Shown here piece after piece: positions 43,299-52,543 of a stretch of DNA of 64,000 nt (position 1 is the stretch's first letter; every line of letters begins with the position of its first letter). Source of the stretch: Marinimicrobium hydrolyticum. GTDB taxonomy: Bacteria; Pseudomonadota; Gammaproteobacteria; Pseudomonadales; Cellvibrionaceae. Below the pieces are notes generated by a model that saw only the letters and a list, made by a program, of their open reading frames with translations, made no database searches and was not told the origin of the DNA. Location of the stretch: NCBI RefSeq assembly GCF_030848505.1, contig NZ_JAVDDU010000010.1, positions 62,001-126,000 of the forward strand. The letters are read 5' to 3'. The position numbers and the translations under genes were made by a program.

Positions 43299-45590
43299 TT
43301 AAGGGCGGCGCCAGGAATTGCCCGCTTTGTGCGCATAGCGTTTGAGCAGCCCGGGAACATCCAGAATCAGAGCGATGGTGCCATCTCCGGTAATGGTTGC
43401 GCCGGCCATGCCCGGCGTGCCCTGAAGCATTTTCCCCAAGGGTTTAATGACTACTTCTTCCTGCCCCACCAATTGGTCCACCACAAAGCCCACCAGTTGA
43501 CTCCCCACGGCGACGATGACCACGTGGGCTTCGCTGGTACGATGGGCGCGGGCATCGCCTTTGATCAGCCAATCCTTTAGATAAAAAATGGGAATGGCGT
43601 GATCTCTTACTGAAACGCATTCCTGACCATCCACCACATGGGATTTGGTCAAATCCATATGGAAAATTTCCTGCACACTGACCAGAGGCAAAGCAAATGC
43701 CTGATCAGCTAACATGACCATCAGGGTTGGCATGATCGCCAGTGTTAGAGGCACTTTGATATTGAGCCGGGTGCCTACCCCAAGGGTCGATTCAATCTCG
43801 ACCGAGCCATTGAGCTGAGAGATTTTGGTTTTCACCACATCCATGCCCACACCGCGACCGGACACATCAGAAATTTCTTTCTTGGTGGAAAACCCCGGGG
43901 CAAAGATCAAATTGAATGCTTCGGTATCGGACAAGCGATCAGCCGTCTCAATATCCATAAGCCCTTTCTCTACCGCGAGAGCACGCAACTTAACGGGGTC
44001 CATGCCGGCGCCATCGTCGGTGATGGACAGCAGTATATGATCCCCTTCCTGTTCAGCCGAAAGAATCACCTTGCCTTGCCGTGGCTTGCCATTGGCTTCG
44101 CGCACGTCGGGCATTTCAATGCCGTGATCCACAGAGTTACGCACTAAGTGGACCAAAGGGTCGGCCAAAGCTTCTACCAAGTTTTTGTCCAGGTCAGTTT
44201 CCTCACCGACCATTTCCAGCGCCACGTCTTTTTTCAGATTACGCGCCAGGTCCCGCACTACTCTGGGGAAGCGGCCGAACACCTTCTTAATGGGCTGCAT
44301 GCGGGTTTTCATCACCGCGGATTGCAAATCGGCCGTAACGACATCCAGATTGCCCACGGTTTTTGCCAGAGCTTCATCTTGAATATGGTTACCCAGTCGT
44401 ACCATGCGGTTACGCACCAGCACCAACTCGCCCACCATGTTCATGATGTCGTCCAGACGCTGGGTGTCGACCCGCACGGTGGTTTCCACCGCGGCGGCAC
44501 CCGCTGGCTCACCTTTGGGCGCTTCCGCCGCCGCGACGGGTTTTGCTTGGCCAGCATCCGGTTTAGGTGCAGGCGTTGCTGGCTTAGCGGCAGGTGCTGG
44601 AGACTTGGGTTTCTCTACCGCTGGCTCCTGTGCAGACTGTTCGGATTTTCCAGCCGCGGAACCCTGTGCAGCCGGCCCTTTGCCCCGACCGTGCAGCTCA
44701 TCCAGCAGTGCTTCAAATTCGTCTTCAGAAATGGTGTCCTGCGCTTCATCTTGACCAGGATTTTTCGTTGTACTCTTGGCTGGCTCTTGGTCCGCTTTGC
44801 TAGTTGATTGGTCCGAGTCGGACTTTGCACTCGGGCCTTTGCCCTTGCCATGCAATTCGTCGAGCAACGCTTCGAATTCGTCATCGGCGATTTCGTCACC
44901 AGAGGATTGAGGGGCGGCCGCTTTACCGCTGCCAGGCCCTTTGCCCTGCCCGTGCAACTCATCCAGAAGTGCTTCAAACTCATCTTCGGCGATGGTGTCC
45001 GCACTCTTTTCGGTTGTTTTTTGATCGGTAGGAGCTTGAGCGGGAGCATCGCTTATGGCATCCAGCAAGCGCTCGAACTCTTCGTCCGTAATATCCTCGC
45101 CGGCACCGGCCGACGATGCAGAAGCCGGATCGCGCTCAGCGTCTACCGCACCAGAACTTTGCGGCTCAGATGCCGGCTCATCCTCGGCAGCAACCAGATC
45201 CTGGCCTGACACCAAGCGCTCAAGGGCGGATATCAGCTCTGGGGTGGCGGGAACCAGCTCTTTGCCGCTGGAAATTTGTGAAAACTGGCCATTGATGGTG
45301 TCCAGCGCCTGAAGCACCACATCCATCAATTCGGGCGTTACGGTGCGCTGACCTGTGCGAAGAATATCAAACAGGTTTTCGGTAACATGGCAGCACTCAA
45401 CCATGGCGTTAAGCTGCAAAAAGCCAGCGCCCCCTTTCACGGTGTGAAAGCCGCGAAAAATGGCATTCAACAGATCGGTATCGTCGGGTCTTTGTTCAAG
45501 ATCCACGAGCTGTTCGGACAGGGATTCAAGGATCTCGCCCGCCTCTACCAGGAAGTCCTGAAGAATCTCTTCGTCTTCACCGAAACCCAT
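43299..45590 (-). CDS. cheA: Chemotaxis histidine kinase CheA
   Basis: This 763-residue kinase has an N-terminal HPt domain with phospho-His49 in FHTVKGGAGFL. A long low-complexity linker (130-365) follows. The dimerisation domain starts with TVRVDTQRLDDIMNMVGEL, and the ATP-binding domain has HLVRNSVDHGIE, DDGAGMD and GRGVGMDVVK. The CheW-like end is at about 620-755. The linker contains three near-identical copies of DEFEALLDELHG followed by GKGP (about 203, 237, 290) and a weaker fourth copy (169-178). Confidence 0.97.
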   Translation of the reverse strand: MGFGEDEEILQDFLVEAGEILESLSEQLVDLEQRPDDTDLLNAIFRGFHTVKGGAGFLQLNAMVECCHVTENLFDILRTGQRTVTPELMDVVLQALDTINGQFSQISSGKELVPATPELISALERLVSGQDLVAAEDEPASEPQSSGAVDAERDPASASSAGAGEDITDEEFERLLDAISDAPAQAPTDQKTTEKSADTIAEDEFEALLDELHGQGKGPGSGKAAAPQSSGDEIADDEFEALLDELHGKGKGPSAKSDSDQSTSKADQEPAKSTTKNPGQDEAQDTISEDEFEALLDELHGRGKGPAAQGSAAGKSEQSAQEPAVEKPKSPAPAAKPATPAPKPDAGQAKPVAAAEAPKGEPAGAAAVETTVRVDTQRLDDIMNMVGELVLVRNRMVRLGNHIQDEALAKTVGNLDVVTADLQSAVMKTRMQPIKKVFGRFPRVVRDLARNLKKDVALEMVGEETDLDKNLVEALADPLVHLVRNSVDHGIEMPDVREANGKPRQGKVILSAEQEGDHILLSITDDGAGMDPVKLRALAVEKGLMDIETADRLSDTEAFNLIFAPGFSTKKEISDVSGRGVGMDVVKTKISQLNGSVEIESTLGVGTRLNIKVPLTLAIMPTLMVMLADQAFALPLVSVQEIFHMDLTKSHVVDGQECVSVRDHAIPIFYLKDWLIKGDARAHRTSEAHVVIVAVGSQLVGFVVDQLVGQEEVVIKPLGKMLQGTPGMAGATITGDGTIALILDVPGLLKRYAHKAGNSWRRP

Positions 45591-45601
45591 TCAACCTTCC
45601 T

Positions 45602-46402
45602 CTAAAATCCGAGACTGGACAGTAAGTCGTCCACTTCGTCTTGCCCGGAAACCACATCAGCACGCTCTTTGGCGTTAATTTGGGGGCCTTCAGCAGCCGT
45701 CGTTTGACGTTTTTGCTTGGGCTGACTCTCTTTATCGGCATAACCCGATAAACCTGTAACCTCTTCTACCTGTCCAGCGATGCGCACCAAGCTCACTAGA
45801 TCTTGCTCCACCTCGCTGATCAAACCGATCACTCGCTTCAGTACCTGGCCGGTCAGGTCCTGAAAACCCTGTTCAAGGATGATTTCCTGAAGGTTTTTAC
45901 TCAGTTGATCAGTGCCGGTGACCATCTGCTCGAAGAACTGATCCATGCGGGCGTAGAGCGCGCGAAACTCGTCAGCACTCATATCGCGGGACTTGAGTCT
46001 TGCCCACTCGGTGCTCAATGCGGCGGCCTCTTGCCCCATATCCATGGCAATGGGCGCAGCTTCTTCAACCATATCCATGGTTTTCTCGGCAGCTTTCTGA
46101 GTCAGATCTATGACGTATGTCAGACGGTTGGAGGCATCGCGCATTTCCGAATGCTCGATGTTGGGGGGCTCTCGGCTGAGATCGCCGTCAACGTTGAAGT
46201 TTACTATTGCGTCGTGGAGTCCCCGGGTGAGGCGACCGACGGACTGGAAGATGTGTCGGTCACGCGCCTCAGTCATGGCATGAATCATTTGGGACGCCTC
46301 TTCGTAGCGGTCCCCCTGAAGCTTTTCAACCAACAGTTTGGTGCACTCTTTTAACTCGGCGATGAATTCCTCGTTTTCGTGCAGCTGGGTTTGTGACGCC
46401 AT
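45602..46402 (-). CDS. cheZ: Chemotaxis phosphatase CheZ
   Basis: This 266-residue helical protein removes phosphate from CheY. The long four-helix bundle contains the catalytic EIILEQGFQDLTGQVLKRVI with Gln in DLTGQ. The C-terminal EVDDLLSSLGF is the CheY-binding peptide. It lies between cheY and cheA as in Pseudomonas. Confidence 0.96.
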   Translation of the reverse strand: MASQTQLHENEEFIAELKECTKLLVEKLQGDRYEEASQMIHAMTEARDRHIFQSVGRLTRGLHDAIVNFNVDGDLSREPPNIEHSEMRDASNRLTYVIDLTQKAAEKTMDMVEEAAPIAMDMGQEAAALSTEWARLKSRDMSADEFRALYARMDQFFEQMVTGTDQLSKNLQEIILEQGFQDLTGQVLKRVIGLISEVEQDLVSLVRIAGQVEEVTGLSGYADKESQPKQKRQTTAAEGPQINAKERADVVSGQDEVDDLLSSLGF

Positions 46403-46482
46403 TACTTAGCCTTTTTGATTGTTATGATCGAGTCGGAAGCTGGCCGAAAGCCCGGCCTGTCGCGCGGCAACAAAGCGGCCGG

Positions 46483-46866
46483 TTAACCCACCCGTTCAAA
46501 AATCTTTTCAATCTTCTCTTTCAAAGCTTGCGCAGTGAAGGGCTTGACCACATAGCCGTTCACACCTGCCTGCGCCGCTTCGATAATCTGATCGCGCTTG
46601 GCCTCGGCGGTGACCATCAACACCGGCAGCGCACCGAGCTTGTCATCGGCACGCACCGCTCGCAGCAAATCGATACCCGTCATACCGGGCATATTCCAGT
46701 CGGTAATCAGAAAATCGTAGTCGCCACTACGCAGCATGGGTAACGCTGTCACACCGTCATCCGCCTCATGGGTGTTGGAAAAACCCAGGTCTCTAAGCAG
46801 GTTTTTTATGATCCTTCGCATTGTCGAAAAGTCGTCGACAATCAGGATCTTCATGTTTTTATCCAA
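46483..46866 (-). CDS. cheY: Chemotaxis response regulator CheY
   Basis: This 127-residue single receiver domain binds the flagellar switch when phosphorylated. It has the acidic pair in [13 protein letters not shown], phospho-Asp in [10 protein letters not shown], the switch threonine in VLMVTAEA and lysine in YVVKPFT. The start chosen is a TTG at 46864-46866 because GGAGG lies at ideal distance. The ATG at 46852-46854 gives the usual MKILIVDD opening but lacks a well-spaced ribosome site. Confidence 0.95.
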   Translation of the reverse strand: MDKNMKILIVDDFSTMRRIIKNLLRDLGFSNTHEADDGVTALPMLRSGDYDFLITDWNMPGMTGIDLLRAVRADDKLGALPVLMVTAEAKRDQIIEAAQAGVNGYVVKPFTAQALKEKIEKIFERVG

Positions 46867-47028
46867 TGCAACCTCCGTCGTAACTGGCGGGACTTTGTTA
46901 GGGGCTTAATCCAGCCCTAATTATAACTTTACCTGCTTCCAGTTTAGCAGGACCGGGCCGGAGCGCGGAGCTTCGGGGAGAAAATGGTTCAGATCAGGCG
47001 GGCAAACTACCTGCAATCGTCATTTTGG

Positions 47029-47775
47029 TCAATTATTGTTCTGCCAATCAGACAGTCGGTTGCGCAACCGCAAGGCGGCTTGGCTGTGTATTTGACTGAC
47101 CCTGGACTCACTAACGCCCAATATTTGGCCAATTTCTTTCAGGTTGAGCTCTTCATCATAGTACAGCGCCAGAACCATTTGCTCCCGCTCAGGCAACTGG
47201 GTTATCGCCTGAGCGACGGATTGCTTGAGGGAATCGCGCTGAATATTCTCTAAGGGACTCGCGTATTCGCCACCGGAGCCAGCCACCTCCATCCGCTGTT
47301 CGTCATCACCGAAGGTTTCTTCGTAACTGAACAGGCGGCTGGCGCTGGCGTCCCTCAACATAGCAAAGTACTCGTCCAGCTCCACGCCGAGTTCCGCCGC
47401 GATTTCCGCATCCTGGGCGTCACGGCCGGTTCGGCCTTCCACGGCGGACATGGCATCGGCGACGCGGCGGGCGTTGCGGTGCACGGAGCGCGGCGCCCAA
47501 TCACCACGGCGCATCTCATCGACAATAGCACCGCGAATACGAATGCCCGCGTAGGTTTCAAAGCTCGCTCCGCGTGAGGCGTCGTACTTCTGAGCCGCTT
47601 CCAACAAACCAATCATGCCGGCCTGAATCAAATCATCCACCTGCACACTGGCGGGCATGCGCAGCATCATATGATAGGCAATGCGCTTCACCAAAGACGC
47701 GTGGTCTTCGATGCGGATCCCATTGCCAATTTGTTGGGTCTTATCGTACATGGCTAATCCGGTGACTGCGGCCAT
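47029..47775 (-). CDS. fliA: Flagellar sigma factor 28
   Basis: This 248-residue sigma factor directs late flagellar and chemotaxis genes. Region 2 reads HMMLRMPASVQVDDLIQAGM, followed by GLLEAAQKYDASRG. Region 3 is YEETFGDDEQ onward. Region 4 ends LNLKEIGQILGVSESRVSQIHSQAALRLR, read in parts, as the DNA-binding helix-turn-helix. It follows fleN by 141 bp. No flgM anti-sigma gene is in the window. Confidence 0.97.
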   Translation of the reverse strand: MAAVTGLAMYDKTQQIGNGIRIEDHASLVKRIAYHMMLRMPASVQVDDLIQAGMIGLLEAAQKYDASRGASFETYAGIRIRGAIVDEMRRGDWAPRSVHRNARRVADAMSAVEGRTGRDAQDAEIAAELGVELDEYFAMLRDASASRLFSYEETFGDDEQRMEVAGSGGEYASPLENIQRDSLKQSVAQAITQLPEREQMVLALYYDEELNLKEIGQILGVSESRVSQIHSQAALRLRNRLSDWQNNN

Positions 47776-47916
47776 TTTTTAGTTACCTCTGACATGCAGG
47801 GCTGCGTTTTTTACTTAGCCATCTAGCAAGATCATCCTGATCTGTTGGATGGTCGTCTTTGAAAGACTCGCGCTGACCCTTGGCCAGAAGCGGCGCCTTC
47901 CTGCACCGCGTCATGT

Positions 47917-48744
47917 TTAAGCTGGACGAGTGCTGGCTTGCAGCAATCGTTCGATAAAAAATTCCAGGCGGCCACTCGGAGCACTCGGCAGCGGCCATTG
48001 ATCCACTACCTTGGCCAGCTCACGGATAGCCTGAGAGGCTTTACAGTTAGGAGCGTACTCCAGTAAAGCGGTCTGTTTTTGCACGGCTTTGCGCACGTTT
48101 TCATCAAAAGGCACGTTGCCGACATACTGGAGCGTAACATCCAAAAAGCGTTCGCACACGGTATTCAGTTTATGGAACATGGAGCGGCCTTCTTGCGGGT
48201 TGCGGGTCATGTTAGCCACGACGCGAAACCGCTGGCCTTCGTGCTCTCTATTCAGAACCTTAATCAGAGCGTAGGCATCCGTAATGGACGAAGGTTCGTC
48301 GCACACCACAACCAGCACTTCATTGGCGGCACGGACGAAGCTAATGACGGTATCGGAGATGCCAGCGGCGGTGTCCACTATTAGGGTGTCCACCTGTTCA
48401 CCCAGTTCGCTGAAGGCGTTAATCAAACCGGCGTGTTCGCGCGCGCCCAGTGCCGCCATGTGTGGCACACCGGAGGCTGCCGGTACAATTTTTATACCGC
48501 CGGGGCCATTAACCAGAATTTCTCTCAAGGTATGAGTGCCGGCCAATACGTCGGCCAAGGTGTGTCGGGCTTTGAGGCCGAGCAGAACGTCCACGTTGGC
48601 CAAACCCAGGTCGGCGTCCAGCAGAACTACCCGGCGGCGCAGCTGGGCCAGGGCCAGGCTCAAGTTCACGGAAATATTACTCTTCCCGACTCCGCCCTTA
48701 CCGCCAGAAACCGCGATTACCTGTACCGGTCGCATTTGACTCAT
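47917..48744 (-). CDS. fleN: Flagellar number regulator FleN (FlhG), MinD-like ATPase
   Basis: This 275-residue ATPase limits flagellar number. The deviant Walker A AVSGGKGGVGKSNISVNL is near residue 13. LLDADLGLANVDVLLGL and LIVDTAAGISDTVISF follow, and a membrane-targeting amphipathic end, RLEFFIERLLQAS, closes it. It follows flhF by 36 bp, and the pair acts together at the pole, FlhF placing and FleN counting flagella. Confidence 0.97.
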   Translation of the reverse strand: MSQMRPVQVIAVSGGKGGVGKSNISVNLSLALAQLRRRVVLLDADLGLANVDVLLGLKARHTLADVLAGTHTLREILVNGPGGIKIVPAASGVPHMAALGAREHAGLINAFSELGEQVDTLIVDTAAGISDTVISFVRAANEVLVVVCDEPSSITDAYALIKVLNREHEGQRFRVVANMTRNPQEGRSMFHKLNTVCERFLDVTLQYVGNVPFDENVRKAVQKQTALLEYAPNCKASQAIRELAKVVDQWPLPSAPSGRLEFFIERLLQASTRPA

Positions 48745-48780
48745 GTGTAATTCAACTCCTCAACTCCCCTGCCGGGCCGT

Positions 48781-50154
48781 TTATACGGACTCGGCGACCT
48801 TCGGCCAGCCCGTTTCGGTACCAGTCCGAGCGTGAGCGGTGGGAGCGCTTTTCAGTAAGGCAGCCGCTTTGGCTACCAGCGTGTGGGCGCGGGCAACATC
48901 GATATCCCTGGGTATATCCTGCCCATCGGTAGTATAGACGATCGGCAGACCGCTCTGCATGGCAAGCCCCAGGGCTTCTCCCAGGCTCGCCGTTTCATCC
49001 AGTTTAGTAAAAATACAGCCCTGCAAGGCGTTACCGCCATAAGCGTGTACGGAGGCGCGCAGCATTTGCGGATGGCTGTTGCAAGACAGCACCAACAGCG
49101 GAGTCACTTGGGGCTGCTGAGCCAGGGTTTGCATTTGCTCGGCCAGGCGGGGATCACCGTGATTGAAACCGGCGGTATCCACCAGCACCAAGCGGCAGCG
49201 TCGCAGGCTAAAAAGAACGGATTCGAGGGAGTTGTTCTCATCCACCACGCGCACGGGTACGCGCAGAATTCGGGCCAGAGCGCGCAACTGATCCTGGGCC
49301 CCGATACGATGACTGTCGGTGGTCACCAGAGCCACTTCACGTGGGCCGTGCTCCATGACATAACGAGCGGCCAATTTACCAATGGTCGTGGTTTTGCCTG
49401 CGCCGGTTGGTCCCACCAACGCATAAACGCCGCCTCGGCTGACTTGGTCGCTGGCATCCACCGGCAACTGTTGCGATAAGGTGGCCAGGGCGTCTGACCA
49501 ACTATGCCCCAAGCTGTCCGGCCGTTTGCAACCGTGCAGCACCCGGGTGGTGATCTCTTTCGGCAAACCCAGGCGTTCCAGCCGGCGCCCAACACTGGCC
49601 ATGACTGGTGTACCGGGGGTGCCCTGGGCGCCCAGCATTTGGGACAATTGTTCTTCAAGCAACAAGCGCATTTCTGCCATTTCGGTTTGCAGCTGGCTTA
49701 GCTCGGTCTGGTCCGATTTGGCTCGCGCGGATTCCGGCAAGTCTTTCAGACCGTAACGGTCCGCTGCGGAGCCCGGCTTGGGGGCGGACATGGGCATTGC
49801 ATCGTTAACCGCTGTGCGCCGCGGAATGCCGGCGTTTACCCGTTGGTTCGCACGCAGAAACTCATCCGCGGACTCCTGAGCGGCGCGGGTGGCCATTTGT
49901 CTTTGACGGGCTTGCTCAATCGCTTCCACCCGCTGCTGGCCTGAGGTGACGGGATTGAGGTCGTTTTCGCTGTCTAAGGCTTGGGACGGAGCGCGCTCTT
50001 GCGCAAGAGGCGGAGCCGCTTGTTTGGTGGTCAAAATTTCCACACCGTCTTTGGTTCGGTTGCTGGACAAGATGATGGCATCCGGCCCCAACTCCTGCCG
50101 CACCATCTCCAAGGCGCGCCGCATATCCGCCGCTAGAAAACGTTTTACCTGCAT
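48781..50154 (-). CDS. flhF: Flagellar placement GTPase FlhF
   Basis: This 457-residue SRP-type GTPase determines the site of the polar flagellum. The N-terminal basic part opens MQVKRFLAADMRRALEMV. A variable middle region (60-160) precedes the NG domain. G1 is ALVGPTGAGKTTTIGKLAA, G3 is LVLVDTAGFNHGDPR, and G4 is IFTKLDETASLGE. It lies between flhA and fleN. Confidence 0.96.
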   Translation of the reverse strand: MQVKRFLAADMRRALEMVRQELGPDAIILSSNRTKDGVEILTTKQAAPPLAQERAPSQALDSENDLNPVTSGQQRVEAIEQARQRQMATRAAQESADEFLRANQRVNAGIPRRTAVNDAMPMSAPKPGSAADRYGLKDLPESARAKSDQTELSQLQTEMAEMRLLLEEQLSQMLGAQGTPGTPVMASVGRRLERLGLPKEITTRVLHGCKRPDSLGHSWSDALATLSQQLPVDASDQVSRGGVYALVGPTGAGKTTTIGKLAARYVMEHGPREVALVTTDSHRIGAQDQLRALARILRVPVRVVDENNSLESVLFSLRRCRLVLVDTAGFNHGDPRLAEQMQTLAQQPQVTPLLVLSCNSHPQMLRASVHAYGGNALQGCIFTKLDETASLGEALGLAMQSGLPIVYTTDGQDIPRDIDVARAHTLVAKAAALLKSAPTAHARTGTETGWPKVAESV

Positions 50155-50220
50155 GTCTCTCTCCTCGGTTCTCTTTAATCAGGTCACGGTCCGTGCCTGT
50201 GAGATGATGGCTCCGGGTGG

Positions 50221-52440
50221 TTATTGATTCTTGTCCGCCCCGACAGTGGCATCGATGGTTATTTGTTTGGTTTCCGGTATCTCGGTGTAAGCCAATACCT
50301 GCATGTCTGGGACGCTGTGGCGAGCGAAGCGCGAGAGCATCATTCGCAGCGGCGCGGCGACCAACAGCACCAGCGGCTTACCTGCCATTTCCTGCTTCTG
50401 CGCCGCAGTGATCAAGGAGCGCTGCAGCCGCTCGGCCAGACTGGGTTCGATAAATGCACTGTCATCGACGCCAGATTTTTGTGCTTGTTGAACAGTACCC
50501 AGCAATATCTGTTCCAGTTCTGGATCCAGGGTGATCACCGGCACATTTGGCTCGGAACCCACGATGTTCTGTACGATCTGGCGGGCCAGGGCCACCCGCG
50601 CCATAGCCGTAAGTGCGGCGGGATCTTGACTCTTACCACCACTGGCCGCCAAAGCTTCGGCGATGGAGCGCATATCCCGAATCGGCACCCGCTCCCGCAA
50701 CAAGTTCTGCAACACCTTCAACAACACATTGATGCTGATGGTATTCGGCACCAGTTCTTCCACCAGTTTGGGCGAGGTTTTCGCCAGCATGTCCAGCAAC
50801 TTCTGAACGTCTTCGTGCCCCAGTAGCTCCCAGGTGTGCTGCTGCAGAATTTGATTGAGATGGGTGGCCACCACGGTACTCGCGTCCACCACGGTGTAGC
50901 CGAGCGTCTGCGCTTGCTCTTTCTGACCAGCGTTAATCCAGACTGCGTCCAGCCCAAAGGCGGGGTCCTTGGTTTTTACACCCTCCAGCTCACCGAACAC
51001 CTGGCCGGGATTGATGGCCATTTCCCGATCTGGATAGACTTCCGCTTCGGCCACGGCCACGCCCATCAGGCTTATCCGGTAACCGTTAGGCGTCAGCTCC
51101 AGGTTGTCCCGAATATGTACCGAGGGAATCAAGAAGCCCATTTCCTGGGACAGTTTTTTGCGTACACCTTTGATACGGCCAAGTAGCTCACCGCCCTGAG
51201 TGTTATCCACCAATGGAATCAACCGGTAGCCCACTTCCAGACCAATGACATCCACCGGCTGGACGTCGTCCCAGCCCAACTCGGCGGATTCGGTAGAGGG
51301 AGGCAGTTGCGCTTGCGGGCGGCTGGCGCCAGCGGATGGTTGAGGTGCGGACACCGACTCGCCACCGCTGCGGCTACTGGAAGGAATAAATTCGCTCTTT
51401 CGTTCCTCTACCGCTTCCGGCTGCTGCTGACGCCAATAGATGTAGTAAGCCAGAGCCGCACACAGAAGCCCCAAGCCCAGGAAGGCCACGTGAGGCATTC
51501 CCGGAATGGAGCCCATCAACAATAGAATGCCGGCGGCAATGGCCAAAGCCCTGGGCGATGAGAACATCTGCCCGATAACTTGCTGACGCATGTCCTCAGC
51601 GCTGTTAACCCGGGTTACCAATATGGCGGCGGAAGTGGACAGCAAAAGCGAGGGAATCTGAGCCACCAGGCCATCACCAATGGTGAGTAGAATGTAGTTC
51701 TCCAGCGCTTGCTGGAATTCAAGATCGTGCTGAACCATACCGATGACGAGCCCGCCGATGATATTGATGACGAGAATCAAAATACCGGCAATGGCATCAC
51801 CGCGCACAAACTTACTGGCACCGTCCATGGCCCCGTAGAAGTCGGCTTCGCTGGCCACGTCCTGGCGTCGGGTCCGCGCTTCATCCTGATTGATCAGGCC
51901 GGCATTGAGATCGGCATCAATGGCCATCTGTTTACCGGGCATGGCATCCAGGGTAAAACGCGCGCTCACTTCAGAAATACGTCCCGCACCTTTGGTAACC
52001 ACCACAAAGTTGATGATCATCAAGATCAAAAAGACCACCAGACCAACGGCGTAGTTACCGCCGATCACCACTTCACCAAAGCTTTGAATCACCTTTCCTG
52101 CCGCATCACCACCTTCGTGGCCATTGAGCAGTACCACACGAGTAGAGGCGACGTTAAGGGCCAGGCGCAACAGTGTGGCGATCAACAGGATGGTCGGGAA
52201 GGCCGCAAAGTCCAGGGGACGCATGGCGTACACACCCACCAGCAAAACCACCATGGACAGGGCAATGTTGAAGGAGAAAAGTGCATCCAACAAAAAGGTC
52301 GGCATGGGCATGACCATCATGCCCAGCAACATAATCAGCAGCAGCGGGATACCCATGTTGCCCAAACCAGCACCGCGGATCTCCCGGAACAGGGCCCGGC
52401 GATCAACGTTGTTTAACTGGCGGAAATTGGGTAATGCCAT
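50221..52440 (-). CDS. flhA: Flagellar export gate protein FlhA
   Basis: This 739-residue membrane protein of the type III export gate has about eight N-terminal segments. The FHIPEP family motif region is present: GGNYAVGLVVFLILMIINFV followed by VVTKGAGRISEVSARFTLDAMPGKQMAIDADLNAGLI, given in parts. A cytoplasmic linker of about 60 residues, rich in Ser, Pro and Gln (355-400), joins the C-terminal domain that docks export chaperones. It is longer than E. coli FlhA because of that linker. A sigma-54-like site lies upstream. Confidence 0.97.
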   Translation of the reverse strand: MALPNFRQLNNVDRRALFREIRGAGLGNMGIPLLLIMLLGMMVMPMPTFLLDALFSFNIALSMVVLLVGVYAMRPLDFAAFPTILLIATLLRLALNVASTRVVLLNGHEGGDAAGKVIQSFGEVVIGGNYAVGLVVFLILMIINFVVVTKGAGRISEVSARFTLDAMPGKQMAIDADLNAGLINQDEARTRRQDVASEADFYGAMDGASKFVRGDAIAGILILVINIIGGLVIGMVQHDLEFQQALENYILLTIGDGLVAQIPSLLLSTSAAILVTRVNSAEDMRQQVIGQMFSSPRALAIAAGILLLMGSIPGMPHVAFLGLGLLCAALAYYIYWRQQQPEAVEERKSEFIPSSSRSGGESVSAPQPSAGASRPQAQLPPSTESAELGWDDVQPVDVIGLEVGYRLIPLVDNTQGGELLGRIKGVRKKLSQEMGFLIPSVHIRDNLELTPNGYRISLMGVAVAEAEVYPDREMAINPGQVFGELEGVKTKDPAFGLDAVWINAGQKEQAQTLGYTVVDASTVVATHLNQILQQHTWELLGHEDVQKLLDMLAKTSPKLVEELVPNTISINVLLKVLQNLLRERVPIRDMRSIAEALAASGGKSQDPAALTAMARVALARQIVQNIVGSEPNVPVITLDPELEQILLGTVQQAQKSGVDDSAFIEPSLAERLQRSLITAAQKQEMAGKPLVLLVAAPLRMMLSRFARHSVPDMQVLAYTEIPETKQITIDATVGADKNQ

Positions 52441-52484
52441 AACGGACGATTTCTTGACGTTTTAGAATGCTTTGGGCATCACTC

Positions 52485-52499
52485 GCAAGAACCGTACCT
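52485..52499 (-). promoter_or_regulatory. Possible sigma-54 promoter before flhA
   Basis: The minus strand reads AGGTACGGTTCTTGC, close to the TGGCAC-N5-TTGC consensus with two changes in the -24 half. The -12 half is 45 bp before the flhA start codon. Polar flagellar genes of this group commonly use sigma-54 with FleQ. Confidence 0.5.
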
Positions 52500-52543
52500 A
52501 TTTGCGTGCCGAACAAAAATTTATGCTCGGCGCTGGCCAGGGG

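Noticed and set aside
47783-47998. Minus-strand frame between fliA and fleN
   Set aside because: It overlaps the fleN 3' end in another frame, has no ribosome site and no family likeness.
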